DNA from: Aquihabitans sp. G128
GTDB lineage: Bacteria > Actinomycetota > Acidimicrobiia > Acidimicrobiales > Iamiaceae
Reading direction: 5' to 3'
DNA: 64,000 nucleotides
NCBI RefSeq assembly: GCF_019048865.1
Contig: NZ_CP077604.1
Span: forward strand, 2,170,001-2,234,000
Part shown: piece after piece, positions 32,435-41,748 of the stretch
Layout of the letters: every line of letters begins with the position of its first letter
Numbering within the stretch: the stretch's first letter is position 1
Program-made: the position numbers and the translations under genes
The notes under the pieces: model-generated
What the model was told of the DNA's origin: nothing
Database searches by the model: none
What the model saw: only the letters and a program-made list of their open reading frames with translations

Positions 32435-32887
32435 GACTCCTCAGAGGTGGGCTTGAGGCCGGGGAAGGCCAGCGATGCGGACACGAAACGGGTCTCCCAG
32501 AAGAGGAGACCGAGGTGGGCCACCACGAGGGTGGCGGCCAGGGGGGGTGGTGGCCACCCACGCCTGGTTGCGGACGGCCATGACCGCAGCACCGATGATG
32601 CCGATGCGGATCAGGAACCCGAAGAGCGAGACGCCCATCAGGAGGCCGAGCGAGATGCGGGCGGCCCAGCCGAGCAGGGCGGCGGCCAGCCAGAAGTTGG
32701 CGAGCACGAGGCCGGCGGCGAAGGCCACCGAGGCCAGCCCGGCGGTGCCCCAGCCGAGGAGCCCGGCGAGCAGGGCGACCGGCAGGGCGAGGAGCCCGTG
32801 CTTGATGAGGTCGCGGGCGACGTCGCGCTCGGGGGCCGGACCGAGGTCGCGACTGGCGATGACCGAGGCGGCACTGGTGGTGCTCAC
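32431..32887 (-). CDS. atpI: AtpI-like ATP synthase assembly protein (frameshifted)
   Basis: Frame-corrected length is 151 residues with four hydrophobic helices (LLALPVALLAGLLGWGTAG and others). The frame breaks in the seven-G run 32541-32547; removing one base restores VATTPLAATLVVAHLGLLFW and a stop at 32431-32433 that overlaps atpB by 4 bases. That exact overlap supports the correction. AtpI-type proteins help c-ring assembly or Mg2+ uptake. It overlaps the upstream gene by 4 bases as well. Confidence 0.8.
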
Positions 32888-33345
32888 GCCGTGGCCTCCG
32901 GGCCCGAGGAGCTGCGGTCCTGGCCGGACGTGCCCCGGTTCCAGATGGCGCCGTCCTCGTGCCGGCGCATCTCGAGGTCGTAGCCCACGTAGAGCTTGAC
33001 CGAGATGCCGGCGAAGCCGAGCACGCTGAAGAGGATGGTGAAGAGCGGGGCGGTGCCGGCCAGGTGGTCGACGCCGTAGCCGAGGCCGACCATCACCAGC
33101 AGGGTGAGGGCGAGCTCCAGGCCGCGGCCCATGGCCTCGCCGTAGCCCCGGTTGGTGGCCACCGCGTAGTTGTCGCGGTGCAGCGGGCTCGAGGTGCCGG
33201 CGGCGGAGGCCAGCACGAAGCGGGCGACCGGGTTGCGCTTCTGCACCGGACGGTCGCCGAGGGTCCTCGCCGGGGCCGCCGAGGGCGACTCGGCGGGGCC
33301 GGAGGGGGCAGCGTTGCCCGGGGCGGTGAGGTGCGGATCACTCAT
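32884..33345 (-). CDS. AtpZ/AtpI-type small ATP synthase membrane protein
   Basis: A 153-residue protein with a polar N-terminal half and two membrane helices (LELALTLLVMVGLGYGVDHL and LFTILFSVLGFAGISVKLYV), the layout of the AtpZ family that partners AtpI. It is first in the ATP synthase operon; its stop overlaps the atpI GTG by 4 bases. Confidence 0.8.
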   Translation of the reverse strand: MSDPHLTAPGNAAPSGPAESPSAAPARTLGDRPVQKRNPVARFVLASAAGTSSPLHRDNYAVATNRGYGEAMGRGLELALTLLVMVGLGYGVDHLAGTAPLFTILFSVLGFAGISVKLYVGYDLEMRRHEDGAIWNRGTSGQDRSSSGPEATA

Positions 33346-33417
33346 GGCGAAAGGTGCGGTTCCAAGCGGCGGGCAGTCTGGCAGATCCCTTGCCCTGGCG
33401 CTTGTGAACGCAATCGC

Positions 33418-33447
33418 AATCTACGCACAACCTTCACAACCCGGCAA
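33418..33447 (-). promoter_or_regulatory. Putative promoter of the ATP synthase operon
   Basis: TTGCCG (33442-33447), an 18-base spacer and TAGATT (33418-33423), about 70 bases before the first start codon, in the only comparatively AT-rich stretch of this 135-base gap. Confidence 0.45.
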
Positions 33448-33480
33448 GTTCGGCGCCCCGCTCGGACCGGGTCCGAGGGG

Positions 33481-34686
33481 CTAGGGCGCCGTGACCTCGG
33501 GATCGTCCTCGTGCCCGCCCGCCGCGGCGGTGATCGCGCCCTCGGCGACGGCCTCGGCCTCGTCCTCCCGGCGCACGCGGCGGATGCCGGGATAGAAGAA
33601 CGTGAGCAGCACCAGGGCCAGCGCCAGCACCGCGATCGGCACCAGCCCGTCGCCCTTGCTGGTGTACACGGGGTACAGCACGAACAGCGACAAGAGGCCG
33701 GTCCAGAGCCACAGGATCACCACGCTGCGCCGGTGCCCGTGGCCCAGCCGCATGAGCCGGTGGTGCAGGTGGTCCTTGTCGGCCTCGTTGATGCCGGTGC
33801 GCTTGCGGGCCCGCCGGAAGATGGCGAAGGCGGTGTCGAAGATCGGCACGCCCATCACGAAGAACGGGATGAACAGCGGGGCGAAGAAGAAGAAGACCTG
33901 GCCGGACACCTCCACGCTGGTCTGGCCGCCGACGAGCATGGTGGAGGCGGCCATCAGCCCGCCGAGCATCAGCGCGCCCCCGTCGCCCATGAAGATCCGG
34001 GCCGGGTTGAAGTTGTGGGGCAGGAAGCCCAGGCAGATGCCGGCCACGATCACCGCGATGAGCGGGCTGGGGTTCTCCGGCGCCAGCACGGCCAGTCGCT
34101 CGGGCGTGTTGCTGGCCAGCCGGTGGCCGTAGAGGAAGAAGGAGCCCGCGGCGATGGCCACGATGCCGGTGGCCAGCCCGTCGAGGCCGTCGATGAGGTT
34201 CACGGCGTTGGCCATGCCCACCACCCACAGCACGGTCACGAGCGGCGCCAGGTCCGGCCCCAGCACGATCAACCCGTCGACGAACGGGATGCGAAAGTAC
34301 AGCAGCGTCACGCCCAGCAGGTACATGACCGACCCGCCGAACACGATGCCTGCCGTCTTGGCCGGCGCCGAGACGTCGCGCACGTCGTCGAGGGTGCCCA
34401 CCGCGCAGAGGATCACCGCACCCAGGGCCACGCCCAGCGCGGTGGACGCGCCGTCGAACATGACCTCGAAGCCGCCCGAGGCCCAGGCGACGCCCAGCGC
34501 CACCAGGAAGCCGAACAGCATGGCCACGCCGCCCAGGTACGGGATGGGCGTGGTGTGCACCGCCCGCTCGGTGGGCATGGCCACCACGCCGAGGCGGGTG
34601 GCGGCCCACCGGAACAGCGGCGTGATGGCGAAGGTCGAGGCCAGGGCGACCACGAACACGACCACGTAGGCCGAGGTGGTGGGCAT
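33481..34686 (-). CDS. WecA/TagO-like polyprenyl-phosphate sugar-1-phosphate transferase
   Basis: A 401-residue membrane protein with about 11 helices. Family motifs are VGTLDDVRD (Mg2+-binding Asp pair), NAVNLIDGLDGLATG, RIFMGDGGALMLG and DKDHLHHRLMRLGHGH. It transfers a sugar phosphate, probably GlcNAc-1-P, from UDP-sugar to undecaprenyl or decaprenyl phosphate, starting cell-wall polymer synthesis. Its position between glyA and the atp operon is conserved in actinobacteria. Confidence 0.9.
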   Translation of the reverse strand: MPTTSAYVVVFVVALASTFAITPLFRWAATRLGVVAMPTERAVHTTPIPYLGGVAMLFGFLVALGVAWASGGFEVMFDGASTALGVALGAVILCAVGTLDDVRDVSAPAKTAGIVFGGSVMYLLGVTLLYFRIPFVDGLIVLGPDLAPLVTVLWVVGMANAVNLIDGLDGLATGIVAIAAGSFFLYGHRLASNTPERLAVLAPENPSPLIAVIVAGICLGFLPHNFNPARIFMGDGGALMLGGLMAASTMLVGGQTSVEVSGQVFFFFAPLFIPFFVMGVPIFDTAFAIFRRARKRTGINEADKDHLHHRLMRLGHGHRRSVVILWLWTGLLSLFVLYPVYTSKGDGLVPIAVLALALVLLTFFYPGIRRVRREDEAEAVAEGAITAAAGGHEDDPEVTAP

Positions 34687-34784
34687 CAGCGGCGGGGCGC
34701 GGCGGCGCGGGAGCAGACGTCGATCACGCCATCATCGCCGCTCGAGACCGACCGAAGCGGACACCCCCGCCCGACGCCCACCCC

Positions 34785-36029
34785 TCACACGGGGTAGGGC
34801 TCGAACTTGCTGCAGAGGTCGGCGACGGCTTGGCGGGTCTCGGCGATGACGGCGTCGTCGTCGCGGTGGGTGAGGACGCGGTGGATCTGGAAGGCGATCT
34901 CGCGCATCTCCCTCGGGCCCATGCCCTGCGTGGTGACCGCCGGCGTGCCGATGCGCAGGCCCGAGGTGATGTAGGGCGGGCGGGGGTCGTCGGGCACCGT
35001 GTTCTCGTTGAGGCTGATGCCGGCGCGGTCGAGCACCAGGCGGGCCTTCTTGCCAGAGAGCTCCTCGTCGAAGCCGCGGAGGTCCACCAGCATCAGGTGG
35101 TTGTCGGTGCCGCCGGAGACCAGGCGGAAGCCGTGTCCGGCCAGGGCCTGGGCCAGCTCGGCGGCGTTGGCCACCACGGCCTGGGCGTACTCGGCGAACT
35201 CCGTCGTGGCGGCCTCGCGGAAGGCCACGGCCTTGGCGGCGATCACGTGGTCGAGGGGGCCGCCCTGCGAGCCCGGGAAGACCGCCTTGTCGATGGCGGC
35301 GGCGTGCTCGGCCTTGCAGAGGATGGCGCCGCCACGCGGGCCGCGCAGCGTCTTGTGGGTGGTGAAGGTGACGATGTCGGCCAGCGGCACCGGGTTCGGG
35401 TGCACGCCGCCGGCGATGAGCCCGGCGATGTGGGCGGCGTCGAACATGAACAGCGCACCCACCTCGTCGGCGATCTCGCGGAACGGGGCGGGGTCGATGG
35501 TCCGCGGGTACGCGGTGGCGCCGGCCACGATGATCTTGGGGCGGTGGGCCTTGGCGAGGTCGCGGACCTGGTCGAAGTCGATGCGCTCGTCCGACGGCGT
35601 GACGCCGTAGGAGACGAAGTCGTAGAGGATGCCGCTGGCGTTCACCGGCGAGCCGTGGGTGAGGTGGCCGCCCTGGTCGAGGCGCAGGCCGAGCACGGTG
35701 TCGCCGTGGTCGAGCAGGCCGAGGTACACGGCCATGTTGGCGTTGGCCCCGGAGTGGGGCTGCACGTTGGCGTGCTCGGCCCCGAAGAGCTCCTTCACGC
35801 GGTCGCGCGCCAGGTCCTCGGCGCGGTCGATGACCTCGTTGCCGCCGTAGTAGCGCTTGCCCGGGTAGCCCTCGGAGTACTTGTTGGTGAGGACCGAGCC
35901 GGTGGCCTCCATCACGTCGGGCGAGGTGAAGTTCTCCGACGCGATGAGCTGCACCGTGGTGTTCTGGCGGCGGCGCTCGTCGTCGATGATGTCGAAGAGC
36001 TCGGTGTCGCGAGTGGTTGGCCAGGTCAT
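34785..36029 (-). CDS. glyA: Serine hydroxymethyltransferase
   Basis: A 414-residue PLP enzyme interconverting serine and glycine with tetrahydrofolate. The PLP-lysine motif is [15 protein letters not shown] (Lys about residue 229); [13 protein letters not shown] and [11 protein letters not shown] are also typical. ATG overlaps the rpiB stop by 4 bases. A 98-base gap separates it from the wecA-like gene. Confidence 0.97.
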   Translation of the reverse strand: MTWPTTRDTELFDIIDDERRRQNTTVQLIASENFTSPDVMEATGSVLTNKYSEGYPGKRYYGGNEVIDRAEDLARDRVKELFGAEHANVQPHSGANANMAVYLGLLDHGDTVLGLRLDQGGHLTHGSPVNASGILYDFVSYGVTPSDERIDFDQVRDLAKAHRPKIIVAGATAYPRTIDPAPFREIADEVGALFMFDAAHIAGLIAGGVHPNPVPLADIVTFTTHKTLRGPRGGAILCKAEHAAAIDKAVFPGSQGGPLDHVIAAKAVAFREAATTEFAEYAQAVVANAAELAQALAGHGFRLVSGGTDNHLMLVDLRGFDEELSGKKARLVLDRAGISLNENTVPDDPRPPYITSGLRIGTPAVTTQGMGPREMREIAFQIHRVLTHRDDDAVIAETRQAVADLCSKFEPYPV

Positions 36030-36559
36030 CGGGGATCTCCTTGGGGAAGGGCGGAGCTGCGGGCGGCGATGCCGGGCACCAGCGCCTCGAGGTAGGCGTC
36101 GAGGCCGCGGCCGTCGGTGCCGAAGGCGCCGATCTCGCCGAGCTGGTCGACCCGTCGTTGGTGGCGACCGCCCTGGTAGGGGGTCTGGAGGAAGCAGACG
36201 ACGATCTCGTCGGCCAGCGCCGGCGCCACGATGCGGCCGCCGATCGACAGGACGTTGGCGTCGTTGTGCTCGCGCGCCATGCGTGCCGTGTAGAGGTCGT
36301 TGCAGAGGGCGGCGCGGACGCCGGCCACCTTGTTGGCGGCGATCTGCTCGCCCTGGCCCGAGCCGCCGAGGACGATGCCCCGCTCGGCGTCGCCGCGCAC
36401 GACGGCGCGGCCCACCGCCGCGCAGTAGGCCGGGTAGTCGACCGAGGCGAGGCCGTCGGTGCCGAGGTCGAGGACCGTGTGGTCGAGGTTGCGCAGCACC
36501 GAGACGAGGTGCTCCTTGAGGTCGAAGCCGGCGTGGTCGGCGCCGATGGCGATCCGCAT
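36026..36559 (-). CDS. rpiB: Ribose-5-phosphate isomerase B
   Basis: A 177-residue RpiB/LacAB-type isomerase interconverting ribose-5-P and ribulose-5-[37 protein letters not shown] and [13 protein letters not shown] are family motifs. The C-terminal 25 residues extend beyond the usual length of about 150. It overlaps the phosphatase gene (TGATG) and glyA (ATGA). Confidence 0.93.
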   Translation of the reverse strand: MRIAIGADHAGFDLKEHLVSVLRNLDHTVLDLGTDGLASVDYPAYCAAVGRAVVRGDAERGIVLGGSGQGEQIAANKVAGVRAALCNDLYTARMAREHNDANVLSIGGRIVAPALADEIVVCFLQTPYQGGRHQRRVDQLGEIGAFGTDGRGLDAYLEALVPGIAARSSALPQGDPR

Positions 36560-37155
36560 CAGATGCTCCCTGGGGTGGGTCGGTGGGCGAAGGAGGTCAC
36601 GTCGTCGGGCCCGGGCTCGGCGAAGGCCACCGCCACGAACCGGCGGCACAGGTCGTCGATCTGGGCGGCCGAGGTGCGGAAGGCGCGCTTGGAGCCGCCC
36701 ATCGGGTCCGGCACCTCGAGGTCGGGCCGGCTCGCGAGCAGGTCGCTCGGCGCCCGCCCGGCGCCCATGCGCCGGACCCACTGCTCGAAGGGCTCCTGGC
36801 CACGGGGCCCCATCTGCTCGGCCCGCTCGACGGCGTCGGGGAAGGTGAAGACCTTGGCGAACTCGACCTCGGGCAGCACCGCGAGGTCGCGGACGTGGGC
36901 CTGCTCCATGGTGAGCACCAGGTCGGCCTCGGCCACCCGCTCCGCGGTGGCGGTGCTCGACCGGTGGGGCCGGGCGTCGATCCCCAGCTTGGCGAGCGCC
37001 GCGATGGCCCCCGGCTCCGCGGGCCGGCCGTCGAACCGGAAGCCGGTGGAGGTGACGATCGCCGACACGCCGGCCTCCTTGAGCCGACGGCGCAGGAGCG
37101 CCTCGGCCATCGGGGAGCGGCAGATGTTGCCCGTGCAGACGAAGAGGATCTCGAT
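36559..37155 (-). CDS. Low-molecular-weight protein tyrosine phosphatase family, apparent ATC start
   Basis: About 198 residues. The phosphate loop [20 protein letters not shown] (CX5R) opens the protein and VPDPMGG supplies the acid Asp. No ATG, GTG or TTG lies in frame near the true N-terminus; the family normally begins 4-6 residues before the CTGN loop. An ATC at 37155 sits 7 nt after TACGAT, the leaderless spacing seen elsewhere here, so ATC initiation is the best reading. An N-terminal extension into the divergent promoter region, or a base error, are alternatives. Confidence 0.8.
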   Translation of the reverse strand: MEILFVCTGNICRSPMAEALLRRRLKEAGVSAIVTSTGFRFDGRPAEPGAIAALAKLGIDARPHRSSTATAERVAEADLVLTMEQAHVRDLAVLPEVEFAKVFTFPDAVERAEQMGPRGQEPFEQWVRRMGAGRAPSDLLASRPDLEVPDPMGGSKRAFRTSAAQIDDLCRRFVAVAFAEPGPDDVTSFAHRPTPGSI

Positions 37156-37162
37156 GACGGCG

Positions 37163-37168
37163 ATCGTA
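37163..37168 (-). promoter_or_regulatory. -10 hexamer TACGAT of phosphatase-rpiB-glyA operon
   Basis: Ends 7 nt before the proposed ATC start at 37155. Confidence 0.45.
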
Positions 37169-37216
37169 GGGGACGGGCCCGCGCCGGCTGATCTTGACCG
37201 GGCGGTCGACCGACCT

Positions 37217-37234
37217 CTTGACTGCTTGGTCAAG
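37217..37234. promoter_or_regulatory. Palindromic operator upstream of thiolase gene
   Basis: CTTGACTGCTTGGTCAAG has perfect 6-bp arms CTTGAC/GTCAAG around a 6-base centre, 18 bases before the TTG start. The TTGAC-N6-GTCAA form is typical of TetR-type regulators of lipid genes; the regulator is not adjacent. Confidence 0.55.
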
Positions 37235-37252
37235 CGACCCCGAGGAGACCCG

Positions 37253-38752
37253 TTGCCCGCCGCAGCCGCACCGCTCGATCCCCGCACGCCCGTGGTGGTG
37301 GCCGTGGGCCAGGTGGAGCAGCGCGGCGACGACCCCGCCACGGCCCTGGAGCCCACGGCGCTGCTCGCCCAGGCCGCCCGGGCCGCGGCCGCCGACAGCG
37401 GCAGCGACCGCCTGCTGGCCTCGCTCGACACCATCGCCGTCATCCGGATCCTGTCCTGGCGCTACCGGGACCCGGCGGCGCTGGTCGCCGCCGAGCTGGG
37501 CATCTCGCCCCGGCGCACCATCGAGACCGACGACGGCGGCAACTACCCGCAGACGCTGCTGAACCGGGCGTGCCTCGAGATCCAGGCCGGCACCGCCGAC
37601 ACCGTGCTCATCGGCGGGGCCGAGGCCTGGCGCACGCGGAGCGCCTCCCGCAAGGCGGGCACGGAGCTGGCGTGGACCCAGCAGGGCGACGACGTCGCCC
37701 CCACCGCGGTGGTCGCCAACGCCGAGCCGCTCGCCCACCCGGGCGAGTGGGCTCGCAAGGTGATGATGCCGATCGAGATCTACCCCCTCTTCGAGAACGC
37801 CCTCCGCGCTCGCGAGGGCTGGACCATCGACGAGCACCGCGACCGCCTGGCCCGGCTGTGGGCCGGCTTCAGCGAGGTGGCTGCCACCAACCCGCACGCC
37901 TGGATCCAGCAGGCCTTCTCCCCCGCCGAGGTCCGGGAGGCCACGCCCCGCAACCGCATGGTGGGCTTCCCGTACACCAAGCTCATGAACGCCAACAACG
38001 CCGTCGAGCAGGCCGCCTGCTTCGTGGTGTGCTCGGTCGAGCGGGCCCGGGAGCTGGCCATCCCCACCGATCGCTGGGTGTTCCCGTGGGCCGGCACCGA
38101 CGCCCACGAGCACTGGTTCGTGTCGAACCGCCAGGACCTGGCGGAGGCGCCGGCCATCCGCCTCGCCGGCCGCAAGGCGCTCGAGCTGGCCGGCGTCGGC
38201 GTCGAGGACCTCGGCCCGGTCGACGTGTACTCCTGCTTCCCCAGCGCCGTGCAGATCGCCGCCAAGGAGCTGGGCCTGGGCACCGACCGGCCCCTCACGG
38301 TGACCGGTGGCCTGTCCTTCGCCGGCGGCCCGTGGAACAACTACGTCTCGCACTCGATCGCCACCATGGTCGAGCGGCTGCGGGCCGAGGCCGGGGCCGT
38401 CGGCCTGGTGACCGCCAACGGCGGGTTCCTCACCAAGCACGCCTTCGGCGTCTACAGCACCACCCCGCCGCCCACCCCGTACCGCCACGCCGACCTCCAG
38501 CCCGAGGTCGACGCCCTGCCGAGCCGCGAGCTGGCGGAGGTGGTCGACGAGCCGGCCACCGTCGAGACCGCGGTGGTCGTCCACGGGCGGGACAGCCAGC
38601 CCGAGCGGGCCATCGTGGCCACGCTGCTCGCCGACGGCCGACGCGCCTGGGGCGGCACCACCGACCCGGCGGCCATGGCGGCGTTCCTCGCCGACGAGAC
38701 CCACGGCCGGGCCGGCCACGTCGACCCGGACGGCACCTTCACCTTCGCCTGA
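37253..38752 (+). CDS. Thiolase-superfamily acetyl-CoA acetyltransferase-like protein lacking canonical catalytic motifs
   Basis: A 499-residue thiolase-fold protein. The nucleophile region reads DDGGNYPQTLLNRACLEIQ instead of the usual VNxxCxSG, and the second half has GGLSFAGGPWNNYVSHSI and TANGGFLTKHAFG in place of the HGGAIALGHP and CxGGG motifs. It belongs with the SCP-x/unorthodox thiolase group, common in actinobacterial lipid gene sets, and carries an extra C-terminal domain of about 110 residues. TTG 37253 is preceded 6-11 bases by AGGAGA. Function beyond CoA-thioester handling is unclear. Confidence 0.75.
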   Translation: MPAAAAPLDPRTPVVVAVGQVEQRGDDPATALEPTALLAQAARAAAADSGSDRLLASLDTIAVIRILSWRYRDPAALVAAELGISPRRTIETDDGGNYPQTLLNRACLEIQAGTADTVLIGGAEAWRTRSASRKAGTELAWTQQGDDVAPTAVVANAEPLAHPGEWARKVMMPIEIYPLFENALRAREGWTIDEHRDRLARLWAGFSEVAATNPHAWIQQAFSPAEVREATPRNRMVGFPYTKLMNANNAVEQAACFVVCSVERARELAIPTDRWVFPWAGTDAHEHWFVSNRQDLAEAPAIRLAGRKALELAGVGVEDLGPVDVYSCFPSAVQIAAKELGLGTDRPLTVTGGLSFAGGPWNNYVSHSIATMVERLRAEAGAVGLVTANGGFLTKHAFGVYSTTPPPTPYRHADLQPEVDALPSRELAEVVDEPATVETAVVVHGRDSQPERAIVATLLADGRRAWGGTTDPAAMAAFLADETHGRAGHVDPDGTFTFA

Positions 38753-38770
38753 GGCACCGGCCGTCCTCGG

Positions 38771-38776
38771 TAGCCT
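38771..38776 (+). promoter_or_regulatory. -10 hexamer TAGCCT of tsaC/Sua5 gene
   Basis: Ends 7 nt before GTG 38784; no ribosome-binding site is visible. Confidence 0.4.
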
Positions 38777-38783
38777 GCCGTCC

Positions 38784-39419
38784 GTGGCGCACGAGGACGG
38801 GCCGGAGCCGGAGCTGGTGGAGGTCGGAGCCCCCGACGACCTCGCGCTGGAGCGGGCCGCCGCCGTGCTGCTGGCCGGCGGGGCGGTGGTCCTGCCCACC
38901 GACACCGTCTACGGCCTGGCCGCGCTCCCCCACGTCGCCGGCGCCACCGCAGCCCTGTTCGCCCTCAAGGACCGCGCCGAGAGCCAGCCCATGGCCGTGC
39001 TGGTGGCCGACGCCGAGCAGGCCCTCGCCCTCGTCGCCGACCCCCCGGAGGCCGCTCGGCGCTGGATGGCCGAGCTGTGGCCCGGCTCGCTCACCATCGT
39101 GCTCCGCCGCTCCCCTGCGGCGCGCGGCCTGGCGCTCGGCGGAGACGACGAGACCACCATCGGCCTGCGCTGCCCCGGCCACCCGTTCGTCCGGGCCCTC
39201 GCCCGCCGGGTGGGCCCGATCGCCACCACCAGCGCGAACCGATCGGGCGAGCCCACGCCGACCTCGGCCTCGGAGGCCGCCGCCGCCCTCGCCGGCCCGG
39301 TCGCCCTCGTGGTCGACGGCGGGCCCGCGGGCACCGTCCCGTCCACGGTGGTCGACGCCTCACGGGACCCGTGGCGGGTGCTACGGCTCGGCGGCGTGAC
39401 CGACGACCAGCTGGCCTGA
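38784..39419 (+). CDS. tsaC: L-threonylcarbamoyladenylate synthase (Sua5/YrdC/TsaC)
   Basis: A 211-residue YrdC-domain enzyme making threonylcarbamoyl-AMP for tRNA t6A37. VVLPTDTVYGLAALP, ELWPGSLTIVL and GPIATTSANRSGEPT are the nucleotide and threonine-binding motifs. It is the short form without the Sua5 C-terminal domain. In other actinobacteria it follows prmC on the same strand; here it is inverted relative to prmC. Confidence 0.92.
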   Translation: MAHEDGPEPELVEVGAPDDLALERAAAVLLAGGAVVLPTDTVYGLAALPHVAGATAALFALKDRAESQPMAVLVADAEQALALVADPPEAARRWMAELWPGSLTIVLRRSPAARGLALGGDDETTIGLRCPGHPFVRALARRVGPIATTSANRSGEPTPTSASEAAAALAGPVALVVDGGPAGTVPSTVVDASRDPWRVLRLGGVTDDQLA

Positions 39420-39531
39420 GCGCGGGCACGCCGTCACGGCACGAGCCGTGGGCCGTCCCACGCCCATGGCCCTCCCCAACCCCTCCCGCACCGTTTGGCA
39501 GGTAGCCCGGACCCAGGGCCAAGCTGTCGGG

Positions 39532-39705
39532 GTGACCACCCGCCTCGGCCTCTCCATCATCGTGATGGGGGTCGTGCTGATCCTGCTGCGAGCGGTCAAC
39601 TGGGTCGACTCCGAGGCGGCCGACATCGTCTCGACGCTGCTCATCGTCGTCGGGGCCCTGGCGGTCGCCATCGACGGCGAGTCGGCCGACCGCCCCGCCA
39701 AGTAG
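39532..39705 (+). CDS. Small two-helix membrane protein
   Basis: A 57-residue protein with two hydrophobic helices, LGLSIIVMGVVLILLRAV and VSTLLIVVGALAVAI, and a short basic/acidic tail. No family is recognised. GTG 39532 (VTTRLGLS) is the likely start; the same frame is open from 39448. Confidence 0.55.
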   Translation: MTTRLGLSIIVMGVVLILLRAVNWVDSEAADIVSTLLIVVGALAVAIDGESADRPAK

Positions 39706-39712
39706 CGGACGT

Positions 39713-39738
39713 CCGGCTGCGGCCAGGCGCTCAGCCGG
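39713..39738. terminator. Bidirectional hairpin between small membrane gene and prmC
   Basis: CCGGCTG and CAGCCGG, perfect 7-bp arms with a 12-base loop, overlapping the prmC stop codon. Confidence 0.5.
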
Positions 39739-40687
39739 GGCGGCGGGCCACGACGGCCCGGTCGAGCCCGGCGTGGTCCTGGTGGACCGCGGCGTCGACC
39801 AGGCCGGCGGCGGTGGCCAGCTCGACGACCGCAGCGGCCTGGGCGTGGCCCACCTCGGCCACGAACGCGCCCCCCGGCGCCAACCACGCCGCGGCGTCGG
39901 CGAGCACGACCTCGTAGGCCTCGAGGCCGGTGGGGCCGGGCACGAGGGCGTCGACCGGCTCCCAGTCGAGGACGGCGGCGGGCAGCTCCTCGTGGGCGGC
40001 GACGTAGGGCGGGTTGGTGACCACCAGGTCGACGCCGGACCGGAGGTCGTCGGGCAGCGGGTCGAACCAGGACCCCTCGGCCAGGCGCACCCGGGTCCCG
40101 GCCATGCCGAGGCCGGCCAGGTTGGCCCGGGCCACCGCCAGCGCGTCGGCCGACCGGTCGACCGCCCACACCTCGGTGCCGGGGCGCTCGACGGCGAGGG
40201 ACAGGGCGATGGCGCCGGTGCCGGTGCCCAGGTCGACCGCCACGGGACGGTGGCCGCCGTGGCGAGCGAGCAGGGCGCGGTCGAGCTCGCGGAGGGCGAC
40301 CTCGACCACCTGCTCGGTCTCGGGCCGCGGGATGAGGGCCCGGCGGTCGCAGAGCAGGTCGAGCGAGCGGAAGCCCCAGCTGCCCAGGACGTACTGGATC
40401 GGCTCGCCGGCGGTCCGCCGGGCGACCATGGCGTCGAGGCGGGCGACCCCGCGGACGGTGGCCAGCTCGTCCAGGCCGAGGACCAGCTCGGCGCCCTCGA
40501 GCCCGGTGGCCTCCCCCACGATCCAGCGGGCCTCCTGGTTCGCCGCGTCGACGCCGGCAGCAGCCAGGGAGGCGGCGGCCTCGGCCAGCAGGGCGCGCCA
40601 CGCCACCGTGCCCTCCAGGTCGGCGGCGCTCCGCTCGGCCTCGAGCCGCTCGGCGTCGACCTCGGGGAGGGCGTCCTCGTCGCTCAC
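39731..40687 (-). CDS. prmC: Release factor glutamine methyltransferase
   Basis: A 318-residue SAM-dependent methyltransferase. VDLGTGTGAIALSLA binds SAM and VVTNPPYVA is the glutamine-recognising NPPY motif; PIQYVLG and RRALIPRPETEQVV are PrmC-specific. It N5-methylates the GGQ glutamine of release factors, including the product of the adjacent prfA, with which it overlaps by 4 bases (GTGA). Confidence 0.95.
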   Translation of the reverse strand: MSDEDALPEVDAERLEAERSAADLEGTVAWRALLAEAAASLAAAGVDAANQEARWIVGEATGLEGAELVLGLDELATVRGVARLDAMVARRTAGEPIQYVLGSWGFRSLDLLCDRRALIPRPETEQVVEVALRELDRALLARHGGHRPVAVDLGTGTGAIALSLAVERPGTEVWAVDRSADALAVARANLAGLGMAGTRVRLAEGSWFDPLPDDLRSGVDLVVTNPPYVAAHEELPAAVLDWEPVDALVPGPTGLEAYEVVLADAAAWLAPGGAFVAEVGHAQAAAVVELATAAGLVDAAVHQDHAGLDRAVVARRPG

Positions 40688-41748
40688 GGGTCCTCGGTGA
40701 GGCGCCGGGTCTGCTCGTCCTGGACGAGGGCGTCGCTCACGTCGTCGAGCTCGCCGGCCAGCACCTTGTCGAGCTTGTAGATGGTGAGCCCGATCCGGTG
40801 GTCCGAGACCCGGTTCTCCTTGAAGTTGTAGGTGCGCACCTTCTCACTGCGCCCGCCGCCGCCGGTCTGGTCCCGCCGCGCCTCGGAGAGCTCGGCCGCC
40901 TGGCGGTCCTGCTCCAGCTTGAGCAGCCGCGACGCCAGCACCTGCATGGCCTTGGCCTTGTTCTGGAGCTGCGACTTCTGGTCCTGCATCGACACGGTGA
41001 CGCCGGTGGGCTTGTGGGTGAGGCGCACCGCGGAGTCGGTGGTGTTGACCGACTGGCCGCCCGGGCCGGAGGACCGGTAGTAGTCGACCTGGAGGTCACC
41101 GGGATCGATGTTGACCTCGACCTCGTCGGCCTCGGGCAGCACGGTCACCGTGGCCGAGGACGTGTGGATGCGGCCCTGCGACTCGGTCACCGGCACCCGC
41201 TGGACCCGGTGCGGGCCACCCTCGTGCTTGAGCCGGGTCCACACGCCGTCGCCCGACACGAGGAAGGTCACCTCGTTGAAGCCGCCCATGTCGGAGACGT
41301 CGGTGTTGAGGACCTCGAGCTTCCACCCCTGGCGCTGGGCGTAGCCCTGGTACATCCCGAACAGGTCCCGGGCGAAGAGGTTGGCCTCCTCGCCGCCCTC
41401 GGCGCCGCGGATCTCGACGATCACGTTGCGGTCGTCGTTGGGGTCCTTGGGCAGCAGCAGGAGCTCGAGCTCGGCGGTGAGGCGCTCGACGTCGGCGTCG
41501 GCCTCCTGCACCTCGACGCGGATCATCTCGCGGTCGTCGCCCGACAGCTCGCCGAGCATCTCGCGCGCCGTGGCGGCGTCCTCGGTGCGCTGGCGCAGGT
41601 CGCGGGTGCGCTCGACGATGGCGTCGAGCTCCTTGTGGCGTCGGGCCAGCTCCCGGTACTTGTCCTGGTCGGCGAAGACGTCGGGGTCGGCGAGGCGACG
41701 CTCGACGTCGGCGAACTCCCGCTCCAGGGCTTCGAGCTTGTCGAGCAT
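40684..41748 (-). CDS. prfA: Peptide chain release factor 1
   Basis: A 354-residue class I release factor for UAA/UAG. The catalytic GGQ is in YRSSGPGGQSVNTTDSAVRL; the codon-recognition PVTES tripeptide region (VPVTESQGRIHTS) is present. ATG overlaps the upstream gene's stop as TGATG. Confidence 0.96.
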   Translation of the reverse strand: MLDKLEALEREFADVERRLADPDVFADQDKYRELARRHKELDAIVERTRDLRQRTEDAATAREMLGELSGDDREMIRVEVQEADADVERLTAELELLLLPKDPNDDRNVIVEIRGAEGGEEANLFARDLFGMYQGYAQRQGWKLEVLNTDVSDMGGFNEVTFLVSGDGVWTRLKHEGGPHRVQRVPVTESQGRIHTSSATVTVLPEADEVEVNIDPGDLQVDYYRSSGPGGQSVNTTDSAVRLTHKPTGVTVSMQDQKSQLQNKAKAMQVLASRLLKLEQDRQAAELSEARRDQTGGGGRSEKVRTYNFKENRVSDHRIGLTIYKLDKVLAGELDDVSDALVQDEQTRRLTEDP

